Shown: positions 16,412-25,005, counted from the stretch's first letter. The stretch: 64,000 nucleotides of DNA from Pseudactinotalea terrae (GCF_009733845.1 NZ_WNXZ01000001.1:682001-746000), one strand, 5' to 3'. The notes: generated from the sequence alone by a model not told the origin. Numbers and translations are program-made.

Positions 16412-17008
16412 TCAACCCGTCGTCAGTTCTCGCCGTCGTCTGGCCAGGCGCTGCCGGATCCAGAACGCCATCGCCACCAGCAGGAGCAGGAACACGATCA
16501 CCAGGATGGGGACCAGGATCGCGAGCGCGGTCATCGTCAGGGCACCCACATCCTCGACCGTCGAGACCACCGGGGCTCCGAGACCTCCCGTGGACATATT
16601 GACGACGGCGCGCCCGCTCGCCTTGGTGAGGTGCGTCGACAGGGCGAGGACCAGGCCGATGATGAACGGCACCACCGCGGAGCTGGTGAAGAACGCGCCC
16701 GGATCGGTGATCGCCGGGGTCTCGGAGGAGGACCCGGCAGCGAACACGATGCCGCCGGCGGTGGGGCGCACGAGCGTCTGCACCACGTCGTTGACGTGGT
16801 CGACCGCGGGAACCTTGTCGGCGACCACGTCGAGCACCAGCAGCACGGCAAGGACGCCGATCACCCAGCCGTTCTCGAGCCACTGCCACTGTGCGGGCAG
16901 GTCCACCAGGTCGGTGTAGCGAGCGAGCAGGCCGACCGAGAGCATCGGGATGAAGGCGTTGAGTCCGGCGGACAGCGCCAGACCGGATCCCGTGAGAAGC
17001 TCGAGCAT
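16412..17008 (-). CDS. DUF4126 family membrane protein
   Basis: A 198-residue membrane protein with several helices: LLTGSGLALSAGLNAFIPML at the N-terminus, VLDVVADKVPAVDHVNDVVQ in the loop and a basic tail (RQRLARRRRE). This is the DUF4126 pattern and no biochemical role is known. ATG at 17008 has GGGAGG seven bases upstream. Confidence 0.85.
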   Translation of the reverse strand: MLELLTGSGLALSAGLNAFIPMLSVGLLARYTDLVDLPAQWQWLENGWVIGVLAVLLVLDVVADKVPAVDHVNDVVQTLVRPTAGGIVFAAGSSSETPAITDPGAFFTSSAVVPFIIGLVLALSTHLTKASGRAVVNMSTGGLGAPVVSTVEDVGALTMTALAILVPILVIVFLLLLVAMAFWIRQRLARRRRELTTG

Positions 17009-17106
17009 CGGACCTCCCCTGTTCGCCAGGCCGACCGGCCCTGACCTCGGGTCACATTCTGGCACCCGCGAGGGCAAGCACCGAGGAGATCACCTAGTCT
17101 TGCGCC

Positions 17107-17718
17107 GTGGGCGAGGCGCGGAGCGACGAGGTCGAGACCGCGCCCGACCGCGTCTGGACCATCCCGAACGCGATCTCGTTCCTGCGGCTGCTCATGGTCC
17201 CCGTGGTGCTCATCCTCATCCTCACGGGCAAAGACGTCGCGGCCGTCGTCGTGCTGGTCTGCTCGGGCGCGAGCGACTGGGTCGACGGCGTGATCGCCCG
17301 CAAGTTCAACCAGACCTCCCGCCTCGGACGCTTCCTGGACCCCTCGGCCGATCGCCTGTTCATCGCGGTGACGTTGATCGGGATGGCCGTCCGCGAGCTG
17401 ATCCCGTGGTGGCTCGTGGTCGTGGTGTTCGCACGTGACGCCGTGGTCGGTGCGCTGCTGCCGTTCATGATGCGCCGCGGCTATCCGGGCTTCCCCGTGC
17501 ACCTGGCCGGCAAGGCCGGCACCTTCGCCCTCATGTACGCGTTCCCGCTGCTGCTGCTGGCCAACGTCGACGGCGTTCTCGGCGACGTGGCGTGGGTGGT
17601 CGGTTGGGCCGCCGCCTTCTGGGGCGTGTTCCTGTACTGGTGCGCCTGCGCGCTGTACGTCGATCAGTTCCGGAAGGTCGTGTCGAACGACCTGGTCGCC
17701 TCAGGGTTGCGACGGTGA
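17107..17718 (+). CDS. CDP-alcohol phosphatidyltransferase (PgsA-like)
   Basis: A 203-residue integral membrane enzyme with the CDP-alcohol phosphatidyltransferase signature SDWVDGVIAR-x8-GRFLDPSAD (D-x2-DG-x2-AR-x8-G-x3-D-x3-D). It transfers a phosphatidyl group from CDP-diacylglycerol to an alcohol, probably glycerol phosphate. Position before DUF881-sbp-DUF881 matches pgsA2 (Rv1822) order. The GTG start at 17107 is followed by a short cytoplasmic leader; TGA overlaps the next GTG (17715-17718). Confidence 0.92.
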   Translation: MGEARSDEVETAPDRVWTIPNAISFLRLLMVPVVLILILTGKDVAAVVVLVCSGASDWVDGVIARKFNQTSRLGRFLDPSADRLFIAVTLIGMAVRELIPWWLVVVVFARDAVVGALLPFMMRRGYPGFPVHLAGKAGTFALMYAFPLLLLANVDGVLGDVAWVVGWAAAFWGVFLYWCACALYVDQFRKVVSNDLVASGLRR

Positions 17719-18581
17719 CCGAGGCGGCCAACGCTTCGCGGGCGTCCGAGCCCCGCCCCGATGCCTCGATGACCCTCCTGCGGGAGGTGATGGAGCGACC
17801 GCTGGACGCGGGCTATGCCGAGGCTGCGGCGCGACGGGCAGCGGGGGAGGACCAGCCCACGAGCCGGGTGCAGCACGCTGCCCGCACCGCGCTCGTGCTG
17901 GTGCTCGCGGTGGCGATCGGGCTGGGCGGGGTGTGGGCAGCACGGGAGCTGCGCAGCCCGGCCCCGGGAATCAGCGCCAGGCAGGTGCTGATCGGGCAGA
18001 TCCACGAGCGGTCGGAGACCACCGCCGAGCTCGTGGCCCAGAACACCGCGCTCCGCACAGAGATCCAAGACCTCCAGGAGCAGGCGTTCGGCGATGCCGC
18101 GGCTGCCGCGAACGACGCGGCGTCCGAGCTCGGGGTCTGGGCCGGTACCACGCCGGTGACCGGGCCCGGCGTCGTCCTGACGATGGAGGACTCCGACGCA
18201 GCACAGGCCGGCGAGCCCGACAGCGAACCGGGTCGCGTGCAGGACTTCGACCTGCAGGTCGTGGTCAACGCGTTGTGGGCGAGCGGAGCCGAGTCCATCG
18301 CCATCAACGGGGTCCGACTCACCGCCGCGACGGCCATCCGCTCCGCGGGTTCGACCGTACTGGTGGATCTGCAGCCGCTGCTCTCGCCCTACACGATCGA
18401 GGCGATCGGCGACCCGGACGAACTCCGCACCGCCTTCGCCCGTACCACCGGCGCGTCCCACCTCAGCGCGCTCAGCTCGCCGGAGTACGGGATCTCGAGC
18501 CAGCTGTCGGTGGCTGCGGAGCTGACGCTCCCGGCCGGCACGGCGTCCGCCCTGGAGCTCGCCGTGCGGAGCGAGGACTGA
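17715..18581 (+). CDS. DUF881 family membrane protein (first of two)
   Basis: A 288-residue protein with a 60-residue cytoplasmic N-terminus, one membrane segment (ALVLVLAVAIGLGGVWA), a short coiled-coil (TTAELVAQNTALRTEIQDLQ) and an extracytoplasmic DUF881 domain (VTGPGVVLTMEDS, VVVNALWASGAESIAINGVR). GTG start overlaps the upstream TGA. DUF881 proteins flank sbp throughout actinobacteria and are suspected cell-envelope or division factors. Confidence 0.9.
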   Translation: MTEAANASRASEPRPDASMTLLREVMERPLDAGYAEAAARRAAGEDQPTSRVQHAARTALVLVLAVAIGLGGVWAARELRSPAPGISARQVLIGQIHERSETTAELVAQNTALRTEIQDLQEQAFGDAAAAANDAASELGVWAGTTPVTGPGVVLTMEDSDAAQAGEPDSEPGRVQDFDLQVVVNALWASGAESIAINGVRLTAATAIRSAGSTVLVDLQPLLSPYTIEAIGDPDELRTAFARTTGASHLSALSSPEYGISSQLSVAAELTLPAGTASALELAVRSED

Positions 18582-18633
18582 GTGCCGTGTCGTGCGACAC
18601 TGACGGCGGTCAAGGCGCAGGAGGAGGCGCACG

Positions 18634-18966
18634 ATGATTGCAGTGATCGGCCTCGTGATCGGGGTCGTGCTCGGGCTCGTGCTTCAGCCCAGCGTCCCGG
18701 CTGAGCTCCAGCCCTACCTCCCGATCGCGGTGGTGGCGGCGCTCGACGCGCTCTTCGGAGCAGTGCGCGCACGACTCGAGAAGAAGTTCGACGATCGAGT
18801 CTTCGTGACGTCCTTCCTGTTCAACGTCCTGGTCGCGGCGTTCATCGTCTTCCTCGGCGACCAGCTCGGCGTCGGAGCTCAGCTGACCACCGCCGTCGTG
18901 GTGGTGCTGGGGATCCGGATCTTCTCCAACGCGGCCTCGATCCGCAGGCATGTGCTCAAGGCATGA
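18634..18966 (+). CDS. sbp: Small basic protein Sbp (DUF1290)
   Basis: A 110-residue protein with three membrane helices. It matches the Sbp/DUF1290 family (VIGLVIGVVLGLVLQPSVP, YLPIAVVAALDALFGAVRA, then FDDRVFVTSFLFN). In Bacillus its gene lies close to ftsA-ftsZ. AGGAGGAG precedes ATG at 18634. TGA overlaps the next ATG (18963-18966). Role unknown, probably in the division/envelope module with the DUF881 proteins. Confidence 0.93.
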   Translation: MIAVIGLVIGVVLGLVLQPSVPAELQPYLPIAVVAALDALFGAVRARLEKKFDDRVFVTSFLFNVLVAAFIVFLGDQLGVGAQLTTAVVVVLGIRIFSNAASIRRHVLKA

Positions 18967-19673
18967 GCGCGCCCACGCCCGAGAGCGCGCCCGCCGAGAA
19001 CCGGGGCCGCGGTATCCGCAGCCAGCTCCTCGTGGCGGGACTGTGCCTGCTGCTCGGGTTCGCGATCGTCACGCAGGTGCGCCAGACGCAGGGCGACGAG
19101 CTGGCAGGTGTGCGGCAGGACGACCTGATCCGGCTGGCCGCGGAGATCACGCAACGCAACGAGGTGCTCGAGCAGGAGGCTGCCGAGCTCCGTGAGGACC
19201 GTGCTGCGCTGCTGAGCGGTTCGGTCGACAGCCGCTCCGCCGAGGACTATCTCGAGGTGCAGCAGATCCTGGCCGGCACGGTTCCCGTCGAGGGGCCCGG
19301 GGTGGTCATGGACGTCACCGGGACATCGGACGTGACCGCCCAGGACCTGGTCCACGTGCTGGAGGAGCTGCGGAACGCCGGCGCCGAGGCAATCTCGCTG
19401 TCCGACGTGCGAATCGTCGCCTCGAGCCACTTCGTGCACACCGACGACGGGCTCGCGGTCGACGGGGTCCAGCTGGAGGACCAGCACCAGTGGCGCATCA
19501 TCGGAGATGCGGCCAAGATCGCGGTCGCGCTGGACATCCCGGGCGGTGCGCTCGACGCCTACGCGAACCAGGGGGCGACCGTCGAGGTCGAGGAACGCCC
19601 CCTGGTGCAGATCACTGCGATCCGCACGGTCGAGGAACCCGAGTACGCGACCCCCAACCCTGGGGAGAACTGA
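18963..19673 (+). CDS. DUF881 family membrane protein (second of two)
   Basis: A 236-residue protein: short cytoplasmic leader, a membrane segment (SQLLVAGLCLLLGFAIVTQV), a coiled-coil (LIRLAAEITQRNEVLEQEA) and a DUF881 domain (VEGPGVVMDVTG, LRNAGAEAISLSDVRIVASS). Coupled to sbp by ATGA. In mycobacteria gcvH comes next; here the next gene is garA after a 73-base gap. Confidence 0.9.
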   Translation: MSAPTPESAPAENRGRGIRSQLLVAGLCLLLGFAIVTQVRQTQGDELAGVRQDDLIRLAAEITQRNEVLEQEAAELREDRAALLSGSVDSRSAEDYLEVQQILAGTVPVEGPGVVMDVTGTSDVTAQDLVHVLEELRNAGAEAISLSDVRIVASSHFVHTDDGLAVDGVQLEDQHQWRIIGDAAKIAVALDIPGGALDAYANQGATVEVEERPLVQITAIRTVEEPEYATPNPGEN

Positions 19674-19682
19674 CTCCCTCTC

Positions 19683-19699
19683 ACCCTCAACCGGAGGGT
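19683..19699. promoter_or_regulatory. Inverted repeat ACCCTC-N5-GAGGGT upstream of garA-ftsR
   Basis: Perfect 6-bp arms (19683-19688 and 19694-19699) lie 47 bases before the garA start. The same half-sites recur, with 11 bases between them, upstream of the second MerR-family gene (21620-21642). Each copy lies in the upstream region of a MerR-family gene or of the operon carrying one, and MerR operators are dyads of this kind. Confidence 0.5.
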
Positions 19700-19746
19700 A
19701 AGGTTTCAGATCAAACCCGACCCCGCCCAACCACGAAGGCCCACCG

Positions 19747-20217
19747 ATGACCTCCGAAGATCCCGACGCCTTCTCGCAGGGGCACACGACGGCGAGCTTC
19801 GATCGCATCGTCCCCGGCGAGCCGGAGCCCGGTCGCGCCGGTACCGACGCGAGCGATCGCGCCGCCATCGAGGCGTTGCCGCCCTCGTCGGCGCTGCTGA
19901 TCGTCCAGCACGGCCCCAACGCGGGCGCGCGCTTCCTGCTCGACGCCGAGACGGTGACCGCCGGCCGCGACATCAAGGCCGACATCTTCCTCGACGACGT
20001 CACGGTCTCGCGCCGGCACGCCGAGTTCAAGTTCGCCGGCGGAGAGTTCGCGGTCCGCGATGTCGGGAGCCTGAACGGCACGTACGTCAACCGGGAGCGC
20101 ATCGACTCCGCCACTCTCGTCGCCGGGGACGAGGTGCAGATCGGCAAGTACCGCCTGACGTTCCATCCCAGCCCCAACCGGGCGGCGGCGACACCGCCGG
20201 CAGAGCCGACGTCGTGA
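19747..20217 (+). CDS. garA: FHA-domain regulator GarA/OdhI
   Basis: A 156-residue protein with an N-terminal tail carrying a Thr-Thr pair (HTTASFDRI, about residues 13-21) where Ser/Thr kinases phosphorylate GarA/OdhI, and a C-terminal FHA domain (TAGRDIKADIFLDD, VSRRHAEFKF, VRDVGSLNGTYVN). In relatives the unphosphorylated form inhibits 2-oxoglutarate dehydrogenase and controls glutamate metabolism. GAAGG lies upstream of ATG 19747. TGA overlaps the GTG of the next regulator. Confidence 0.92.
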   Translation: MTSEDPDAFSQGHTTASFDRIVPGEPEPGRAGTDASDRAAIEALPPSSALLIVQHGPNAGARFLLDAETVTAGRDIKADIFLDDVTVSRRHAEFKFAGGEFAVRDVGSLNGTYVNRERIDSATLVAGDEVQIGKYRLTFHPSPNRAAATPPAEPTS

Positions 20218-20966
20218 CCGTCGCCGACGCTCACGGCCACGACGAGGCGGAGCGCTGGCCGTTCGGGGTGCCCCGTACCCCGACGATGAGCATCGGTTCG
20301 GCGCTCAGCGTGCTGCAGCAGGAGTTCCCTGCTGTCACGATCTCGAAGATCCGGTTCCTCGAGGACCAGGACATCGTGTGCCCGCACCGGACCCCCTCCG
20401 GCTATCGCACCTACAGCCAGGCCGACATCGAGCGGCTGCGGTTCGCGCTGGCGGCGCAGCGCGACTCCTACCTGCCGTGGGCCAAGATCCGGGAGCGGCT
20501 CGACGAGCTCGACAACGGCTCCGCAGGCGTACCTGCGCCGGGCGCGCGTGTGGTCACCGAAGATGGTGAGCTCTCCGCCACGGTGACGCGGAGCAGGCTC
20601 ACGGCCGCGCAGCTAGCGGAGGCCGCTGGCGCCGAGGAGGCGCTGGTGGTCGAGCTCACCGAGGTCGGCGTCATCGGTACCGACGCCGGTAGCAAGTACC
20701 CGGCCGGAACGGTAGAGGTGGTGCGTGCGGTGCTGGAGCTGGCCGAGCATGGCGTGCAGGCCCGACACCTGCGGGCCCTGCGGTCCGCCGCCGATCGTCA
20801 GATCGATCTGGTGGAGGCGATCGTGGCGCCGGTGCGTTCGCATCGCTCCGGGCCCGGTTCGGCGGGATCTCGAGCCCGGGCGCACTCGCTCGCGACCGAC
20901 GTGGCCGACTCGTTCGCGCGGCTGCACTCGGCCCTGCTACGCACAGGTGTCGATCGCATCGTCTGA
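20214..20966 (+). CDS. ftsR: MerR-family regulator FtsR
   Basis: A 250-residue protein with an N-terminal MerR HTH (TISKIRFLEDQDIVCPHRTP, then SGYRTYSQADIERLRFAL) and a C-terminal domain lacking metal-binding Cys. Order garA-ftsR matches Rv1827-Rv1828; the Corynebacterium homologue FtsR controls ftsZ. The GTG start at 20214 overlaps the garA stop, so the two are made together. The inverted repeat at 19683-19699 is a candidate autoregulatory site. Confidence 0.9.
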   Translation: MTVADAHGHDEAERWPFGVPRTPTMSIGSALSVLQQEFPAVTISKIRFLEDQDIVCPHRTPSGYRTYSQADIERLRFALAAQRDSYLPWAKIRERLDELDNGSAGVPAPGARVVTEDGELSATVTRSRLTAAQLAEAAGAEEALVVELTEVGVIGTDAGSKYPAGTVEVVRAVLELAEHGVQARHLRALRSAADRQIDLVEAIVAPVRSHRSGPGSAGSRARAHSLATDVADSFARLHSALLRTGVDRIV

Positions 20967-21051
20967 CCCGCTGGTCACGATCGCGCAACGGCCGGAGATC
21001 CACGTTCCGTTTCGACCATCGTGCACGGGTGCCGCGGCGTAGCGTGTCCAC

Positions 21052-21600
21052 GTGCGCAAGATGGGCGTCCTCGGAGTCAGGGTGCGCGTCGCGGACCCCG
21101 AGCACGATGTCCTGGTCGTGCTGTCGGAGGCCGACGGCGAGCTCTCGCTACCGATCGTGATCGGCCCTCACGAGGGGGTCGCGATCGCGACGGCACAGGC
21201 GGGCGTGTCGTCGCCGCGCCCGGGACCGCACGACCTGCTGCTCACGTCCTTGCGCGCAGCCGGGGTGGGCCTGACCTCCGTGAGCATCACCGAGCTTCGC
21301 GAGGGCACGTTCATCGCCGAGCTGGTGCTGAGCAACGGGGAGAGGGTCGATGCGCGAGCCTCGGACGCGATCGCGCTCGCGCTGCGCGCAGCTGTCGACG
21401 TGTACTGCGCCGAGGACGTGCTCGCGGAGGCGGCGATCGTCATCGCGCACGACGACGATGACCCCGATCCTGATGACGACGGCGCGCTCCACATCGAGAT
21501 CTCCGGTGGCGCCGCGCAGGACGAGGACGCGGTCGCCGAGTTCCGTGAGTTCCTCGACCAGATCGACCCCAGCGACTTCGACGACCCGGAACGGCCGTGA
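21052..21600 (+). CDS. Bifunctional nuclease family (BFN/DUF151) protein
   Basis: A 182-residue protein. The BFN domain covers about residues 1-135 (VLSEADGELSLPIVIGPHEG, then THDLL-like PHDLLLTSL, ITELREGTFIAELVL, ARASDAIALALRA). A very acidic tail follows (a run of eleven Asp/Pro residues near 145). BFN proteins show DNase/RNase activity in plants; the bacterial role is unclear. GTG start at 21052. Position equals Rv1829. Confidence 0.9.
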   Translation: MRKMGVLGVRVRVADPEHDVLVVLSEADGELSLPIVIGPHEGVAIATAQAGVSSPRPGPHDLLLTSLRAAGVGLTSVSITELREGTFIAELVLSNGERVDARASDAIALALRAAVDVYCAEDVLAEAAIVIAHDDDDPDPDDDGALHIEISGGAAQDEDAVAEFREFLDQIDPSDFDDPERP

Positions 21601-21619
21601 TCTTGCGATTCCTTGGTCA

Positions 21620-21645
21620 ACCCTCGACCTCACCTCGAGGGTGAG
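21620..21645. promoter_or_regulatory. Nested inverted repeats upstream of second MerR gene
   Basis: Two overlapping dyads: ACCCTCGA/TCGAGGGT (21620-21627 with 21635-21642) and CTCACC/GGTGAG (21629-21634 with 21640-21645). The outer half-sites equal those upstream of garA. It could be an operator for a MerR-type regulator or a weak terminator for the nuclease gene; the matching half-sites favour an operator. Confidence 0.45.
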
Positions 21646-21815
21646 ACACACCATCGCGACACGCCGAACGGCTGCTTGTGGCGACGTCTTTGACCCCGGC
21701 ACCCGCTACCCCTACCGTGGTGGGCAGCCGGACGGAATCCACCGGCTGGTCACCACGTGGTGACTGTGCGCGCAGGCGTAGAGTGGGTTCGTCTGCACGA
21801 GGAGAGTAGGTACGC

Positions 21816-22418
21816 GTGAGCGGCAGTGACAACGCGGGTGCGGCCAGCGCGGCCGAGACCGCTGCGGGCGTCCCCCAGCGCGCACAGGGTCTGCTGTTCG
21901 GCGACACGTTGCCGGACCTCGACGAGGCGACCGGCTACCGCGGCCCCACGGCGTGCCGCGCGGCCGGCATCACCTACCGTCAGCTGGACTACTGGGCGCG
22001 CACCGGCCTGGTCGAGCCGTCGATCCGCTCCGCGAGCGGCTCAGGCACCCAGCGTCTCTACAGCTTCCGGGACGTGCTCGTCCTCAAGGTCGTCAAGCGA
22101 CTTCTCGACACCGGGGTCTCGCTGCAGCAGATCCGTTCCGCGGTCGAGCACCTGCGTGACCGAGGGGTCGACGACCTCGCGAACATCACGCTCATGAGCG
22201 ATGGCGCCTCGGTGTACGAGTGCACCTCGGCCGACGAGGTCATCGACCTGGTGCAGGGTGGCCAGGGCGTGTTCGGCATCGCGGTCGGTCGCGTCTGGCG
22301 GGAGGTCGAGGGCAGCCTCGCCGAGTTCCCCACCGAGCGTGCGACCGACGAGAGCGATGCAGGGAACGTCGGCGAGGACGAGCTCTCTCGTCGCCGTCGC
22401 GCCCGCCAGACCGGCTGA
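21816..22418 (+). CDS. MerR-family transcriptional regulator (Rv1830-like)
   Basis: A 200-residue protein. The MerR HTH is at about residues 35-105 (GYRGPTACRAAGITYRQLDY, WARTGLVEPSIRSASGSGTQ, RLYSFRDVLVLKVVKRLLDT). A C-terminal domain of unknown ligand follows (VYECTSADEVIDLVQGGQGV). The start is GTG at 21816 behind GAGGAGAG. Gene order garA-ftsR-nuclease-this equals Rv1827-Rv1830. The Sua5-like gene follows after 9 bases and is probably co-transcribed. Confidence 0.9.
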   Translation: MSGSDNAGAASAAETAAGVPQRAQGLLFGDTLPDLDEATGYRGPTACRAAGITYRQLDYWARTGLVEPSIRSASGSGTQRLYSFRDVLVLKVVKRLLDTGVSLQQIRSAVEHLRDRGVDDLANITLMSDGASVYECTSADEVIDLVQGGQGVFGIAVGRVWREVEGSLAEFPTERATDESDAGNVGEDELSRRRRARQTG

Positions 22419-22427
22419 CGCACCGCC

Positions 22428-23048
22428 ATGGCGCGGTACTTCGATGTCCACCCCGTCGATCCGCAGCCGCGGTCGATCAGCCAGGCCGTCGACATCCTGC
22501 GCAGCGGCGGCCTGCTGGCGTACCCAACGGATTCCTGCTACGCCCTGGGATCCTCGCTGGACAACCAGGCCGGGCGGGACCGCATCCTCTCGCTGCGCGG
22601 CCTCGATGACCGGCACCACTTCACCCTGGTGTGCGCCGACTTCGCGCAGCTCGGGCAGTTCGTTCACGTCGACAACTCGACGTTTCGGACCATCCGTGCG
22701 GCCACGCCCGGCTGCTACACCTTCATCCTGCCGGCCACCAAAGAGGTCCCCAGGCGCCTGCTGCACCCCAAGAAGAAGACCGTGGGCGTGCGCATCCCCG
22801 ACCACCCGGTCGTGCACGCGCTGCTGGCGCAGATGGGCGAACCGATCCTCTCGAGCACGTTGCTGCTGCCTGGGGAGGAGGATCCGCTCACCGATGGCTG
22901 GGAGATCAAGGAGCGCCTCGACCACGTGCTCGACGGCGTGATCGACTCGGGGGAGTGCGGTGACGTCCCGACGACGGTCGTGGACTTCTCCAGCGGGGTG
23001 CCGGAGGTCGTGCGCGTCGGTGCGGGGGACCCTCACCGCTTCGAGTAA
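22428..23048 (+). CDS. YrdC/Sua5-type threonylcarbamoyl-AMP synthase family protein (YciO-like)
   Basis: A 206-residue single YrdC domain (ISQAVDILRSGGLLAYPTDS, YALGSSLDN, PGCYTFILPATKEVPRR, TVGVRIPDHPVVHALL, GEPILSSTLLLPGEED). The end matches the YciO-like branch, without the C-terminal Sua5 domain. It could make threonylcarbamoyl-AMP for tRNA t6A or be a related paralogue. It lies 9 bases downstream of the MerR regulator. Confidence 0.88.
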   Translation: MARYFDVHPVDPQPRSISQAVDILRSGGLLAYPTDSCYALGSSLDNQAGRDRILSLRGLDDRHHFTLVCADFAQLGQFVHVDNSTFRTIRAATPGCYTFILPATKEVPRRLLHPKKKTVGVRIPDHPVVHALLAQMGEPILSSTLLLPGEEDPLTDGWEIKERLDHVLDGVIDSGECGDVPTTVVDFSSGVPEVVRVGAGDPHRFE

Positions 23049-23079
23049 TGCTGCCGCCACGCCTGCGGTGCCGTTGAGG

Positions 23080-23406
23080 TCAGTGGGACGGCGGGATCCG
23101 GAACTCGGTGATTTTGTCGCCGGCCACCGTGACGAACGCCGTGCTCTCGCCGTTGAACTTGCTGCTGCGCCACTCGAAGCCCAGCTCCGTCACCGGCCCG
23201 TCCGTCGCGGCGGTGAGCACGGTCATCGTGGCACCCGCCCCGATGGCGTCGGTCTGAGCCCAGCTCGCGACGCCCTCCGGGCCGAACAGGACTCGGCCCC
23301 AGTCGTTCACCACGCCGTCGGGTGCGAAGGCCGCGACGAACGCGGCGGTGTCACCGGTGTTGATCGCGTCGACGAGCGCATGGACGGGTGCGGGGAGGTC
23401 GGGCAT
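23080..23406 (-). CDS. NTF2-like (nuclear transport factor 2 fold) protein
   Basis: A 108-residue NTF2-like protein (PAPVHALVDAINTGDTAAFV, AFAPDGVVNDWGRVLFGPEG, FVTVAGDKITEFRIP). The reaction is unknown. ATG at 23406 has GCGGAG six bases upstream. A second ATG at 23439 overlaps the hydrolase stop (TGATG) and would add 11 residues. Either way it is the second gene after the alpha/beta hydrolase. Confidence 0.8.
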   Translation of the reverse strand: MPDLPAPVHALVDAINTGDTAAFVAAFAPDGVVNDWGRVLFGPEGVASWAQTDAIGAGATMTVLTAATDGPVTELGFEWRSSKFNGESTAFVTVAGDKITEFRIPPSH

Positions 23407-23438
23407 GGTGGCTCCGCGGTCTCGAGGTGTGAGGGGCA

Positions 23439-24260
23439 TCAGCGCGCGAGGAACTCCACCAGCGCGGCGTTGACGGCGTCGGCGTGGCTGACGGTCACGC
23501 CGTGCGGCCCGCCTTCGATCAGGAGCAGCTCGCTGCCCTCGACCTGCTCGTGCACCCGCTTGCCGGAGACCTCGAACGGGACGATCGCGTCACCGTCACC
23601 GTGGATCACCAGGGTAGGAACGTGGATGCGGGCGACGTCGTCGCTGAACCTGCTCGTCCACAGCGGGATGCACGCGGCCGCGGCATCGAGATCGGCCTGG
23701 GCCGCCAGTGCCAGCGCCTGCTGCCGCTGCTCCTCGGCGACCAACAGATCTCCGTCGACCGAGAAGAACGTGGTGAGGAAGTCGTCGAGGAACGACTTCC
23801 GGTCGGCTCGCAGCGCCTCTTGCATGCCACGGGCCGTGGCCATGTCGAGACCGCCGTCGGGGTTGTCGTCGCTCAGGAGCAACCAGGGTGGGATGGCGCC
23901 GATGAGGACGAGGCTGCGGAGGCGGCTCTCGCCGTGGTTCCCGACGTAGCGGACCACCTCGCCGCCACCCATCGAGAAGCCGATGAGCGTGACGTCGCTC
24001 AGGTCGAGCTCGTCGAGCAGGGCAGCCAGGTCGGCGGTCAGCAGGTCGTAGTCGTAGCCCTCGGCGCCGCTGCTGCCGGAGGAGCCGAAGCCACGACGGT
24101 CGTAGGTGATCACGCGGTGGCCGGCCTCGAGCAGTGCCGGCACGGTGCCCGCCCACGACTCGCCCGACAACGGCCAGCCATGGACCAGGACCACCGGTCG
24201 GCCTGAGCCGCCGTGGTCGGTGTAGAAGATCTCGATGCCGTCGCGAGGCAGGGTAGACAT
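23439..24260 (-). CDS. Alpha/beta hydrolase (non-haem chloroperoxidase-like)
   Basis: A 273-residue alpha/beta hydrolase. It shows the oxyanion segment VLVHGWPLSGESWAG, YDRRGFGSSG, nucleophile elbow GFSMGGGEV (Ser about residue 95), acid in HGDGDAIVPFEVSG and catalytic His in EGGPHGVTVSHAD. The close match to the cofactor-free chloroperoxidase/esterase group suggests ester hydrolysis or perhydrolysis; the natural substrate is unknown. It is followed by a NTF2-like gene in the same direction. Confidence 0.9.
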   Translation of the reverse strand: MSTLPRDGIEIFYTDHGGSGRPVVLVHGWPLSGESWAGTVPALLEAGHRVITYDRRGFGSSGSSGAEGYDYDLLTADLAALLDELDLSDVTLIGFSMGGGEVVRYVGNHGESRLRSLVLIGAIPPWLLLSDDNPDGGLDMATARGMQEALRADRKSFLDDFLTTFFSVDGDLLVAEEQRQQALALAAQADLDAAAACIPLWTSRFSDDVARIHVPTLVIHGDGDAIVPFEVSGKRVHEQVEGSELLLIEGGPHGVTVSHADAVNAALVEFLAR

Positions 24261-24330
24261 GGCGGTCCTTCCAGGAGTCGGTCGGTACCTCGACGCTATC
24301 CCTGCTGGGGCGCACCCGCCAGGGTCTCGG

Positions 24331-24924
24331 TCAGTTCGCCACGGTGAACCGGCTGCGCCGGTGCTGGGGGTCCGTCAGCTCGTCCCACAGAGCCACGGCG
24401 TAGTCCTCGGCCGAGATCCGCCGTCCGACCAGCTCATCGGTTCCGGTGCGGTAGGCCCCGGTCCGCTCGCCGGGGCCGATCTCGATCGCGGGGGAGAGGA
24501 TCACCCAGTCGACGCCGTCGGCTGCGCCTCGGAACATCTCGAGGGCGGCCGCGGCTGACACGGCCTCGGGCTTGTAGATCTCGGGGAAGTCGGGGGACTC
24601 GAGGAGCGGGGCGCCCTCGACCAGGCTGCTGCCAGCACCGCCCACCATGGCCAGCCGGGCAGGGATCGGGCGGCTGGCAAGGCGCTGGTGGGCGTCGAGC
24701 CACGGCTGGTGGTCGCTCCCGTCGCGTGGCGGCGGCACCGAGATCACCACGGCGTCGGCTCCCTCCGCGTGCTGCGCGAGCGCATCGGTGTCGGTCAGGT
24801 CGGCCACGACATCGGCAGCACCCGGCCGCCTCGATGCCGTGACGACGTTCTGGTCGCGACGGCGACCTTCGGCGACGATCGCGGAGCCCACCATGCCGGT
24901 GGCGCCGAGGACGAGGACCTTCAT
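24331..24924 (-). CDS. NAD(P)H-binding Rossmann protein (atypical SDR, NmrA/YwnB-like)
   Basis: A 197-residue atypical short-chain dehydrogenase with MKVLVLGATGMVGSAIVAEG at the N-terminus (GATGMVG, the G-x2-G-x2-G dinucleotide site), D at the end of strand 3 (VADLTDTDAL) and RLAMVGGAGSSLVEG. There is no Tyr-x3-Lys pair, so it may act as a redox sensor or isomerase. AAGGAA precedes the ATG. It is similar to YwnB/azoreductase-type annotations; function not certain. Confidence 0.85.
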   Translation of the reverse strand: MKVLVLGATGMVGSAIVAEGRRRDQNVVTASRRPGAADVVADLTDTDALAQHAEGADAVVISVPPPRDGSDHQPWLDAHQRLASRPIPARLAMVGGAGSSLVEGAPLLESPDFPEIYKPEAVSAAAALEMFRGAADGVDWVILSPAIEIGPGERTGAYRTGTDELVGRRISAEDYAVALWDELTDPQHRRSRFTVAN

Positions 24925-25005
24925 GGGGATTCCTTCGATCAGGGGACGCAGACATCGAGTCCAACCCGGGTTCCGCCGTCGACATTCCTGCGCCATCCTG
25001 GGGTG

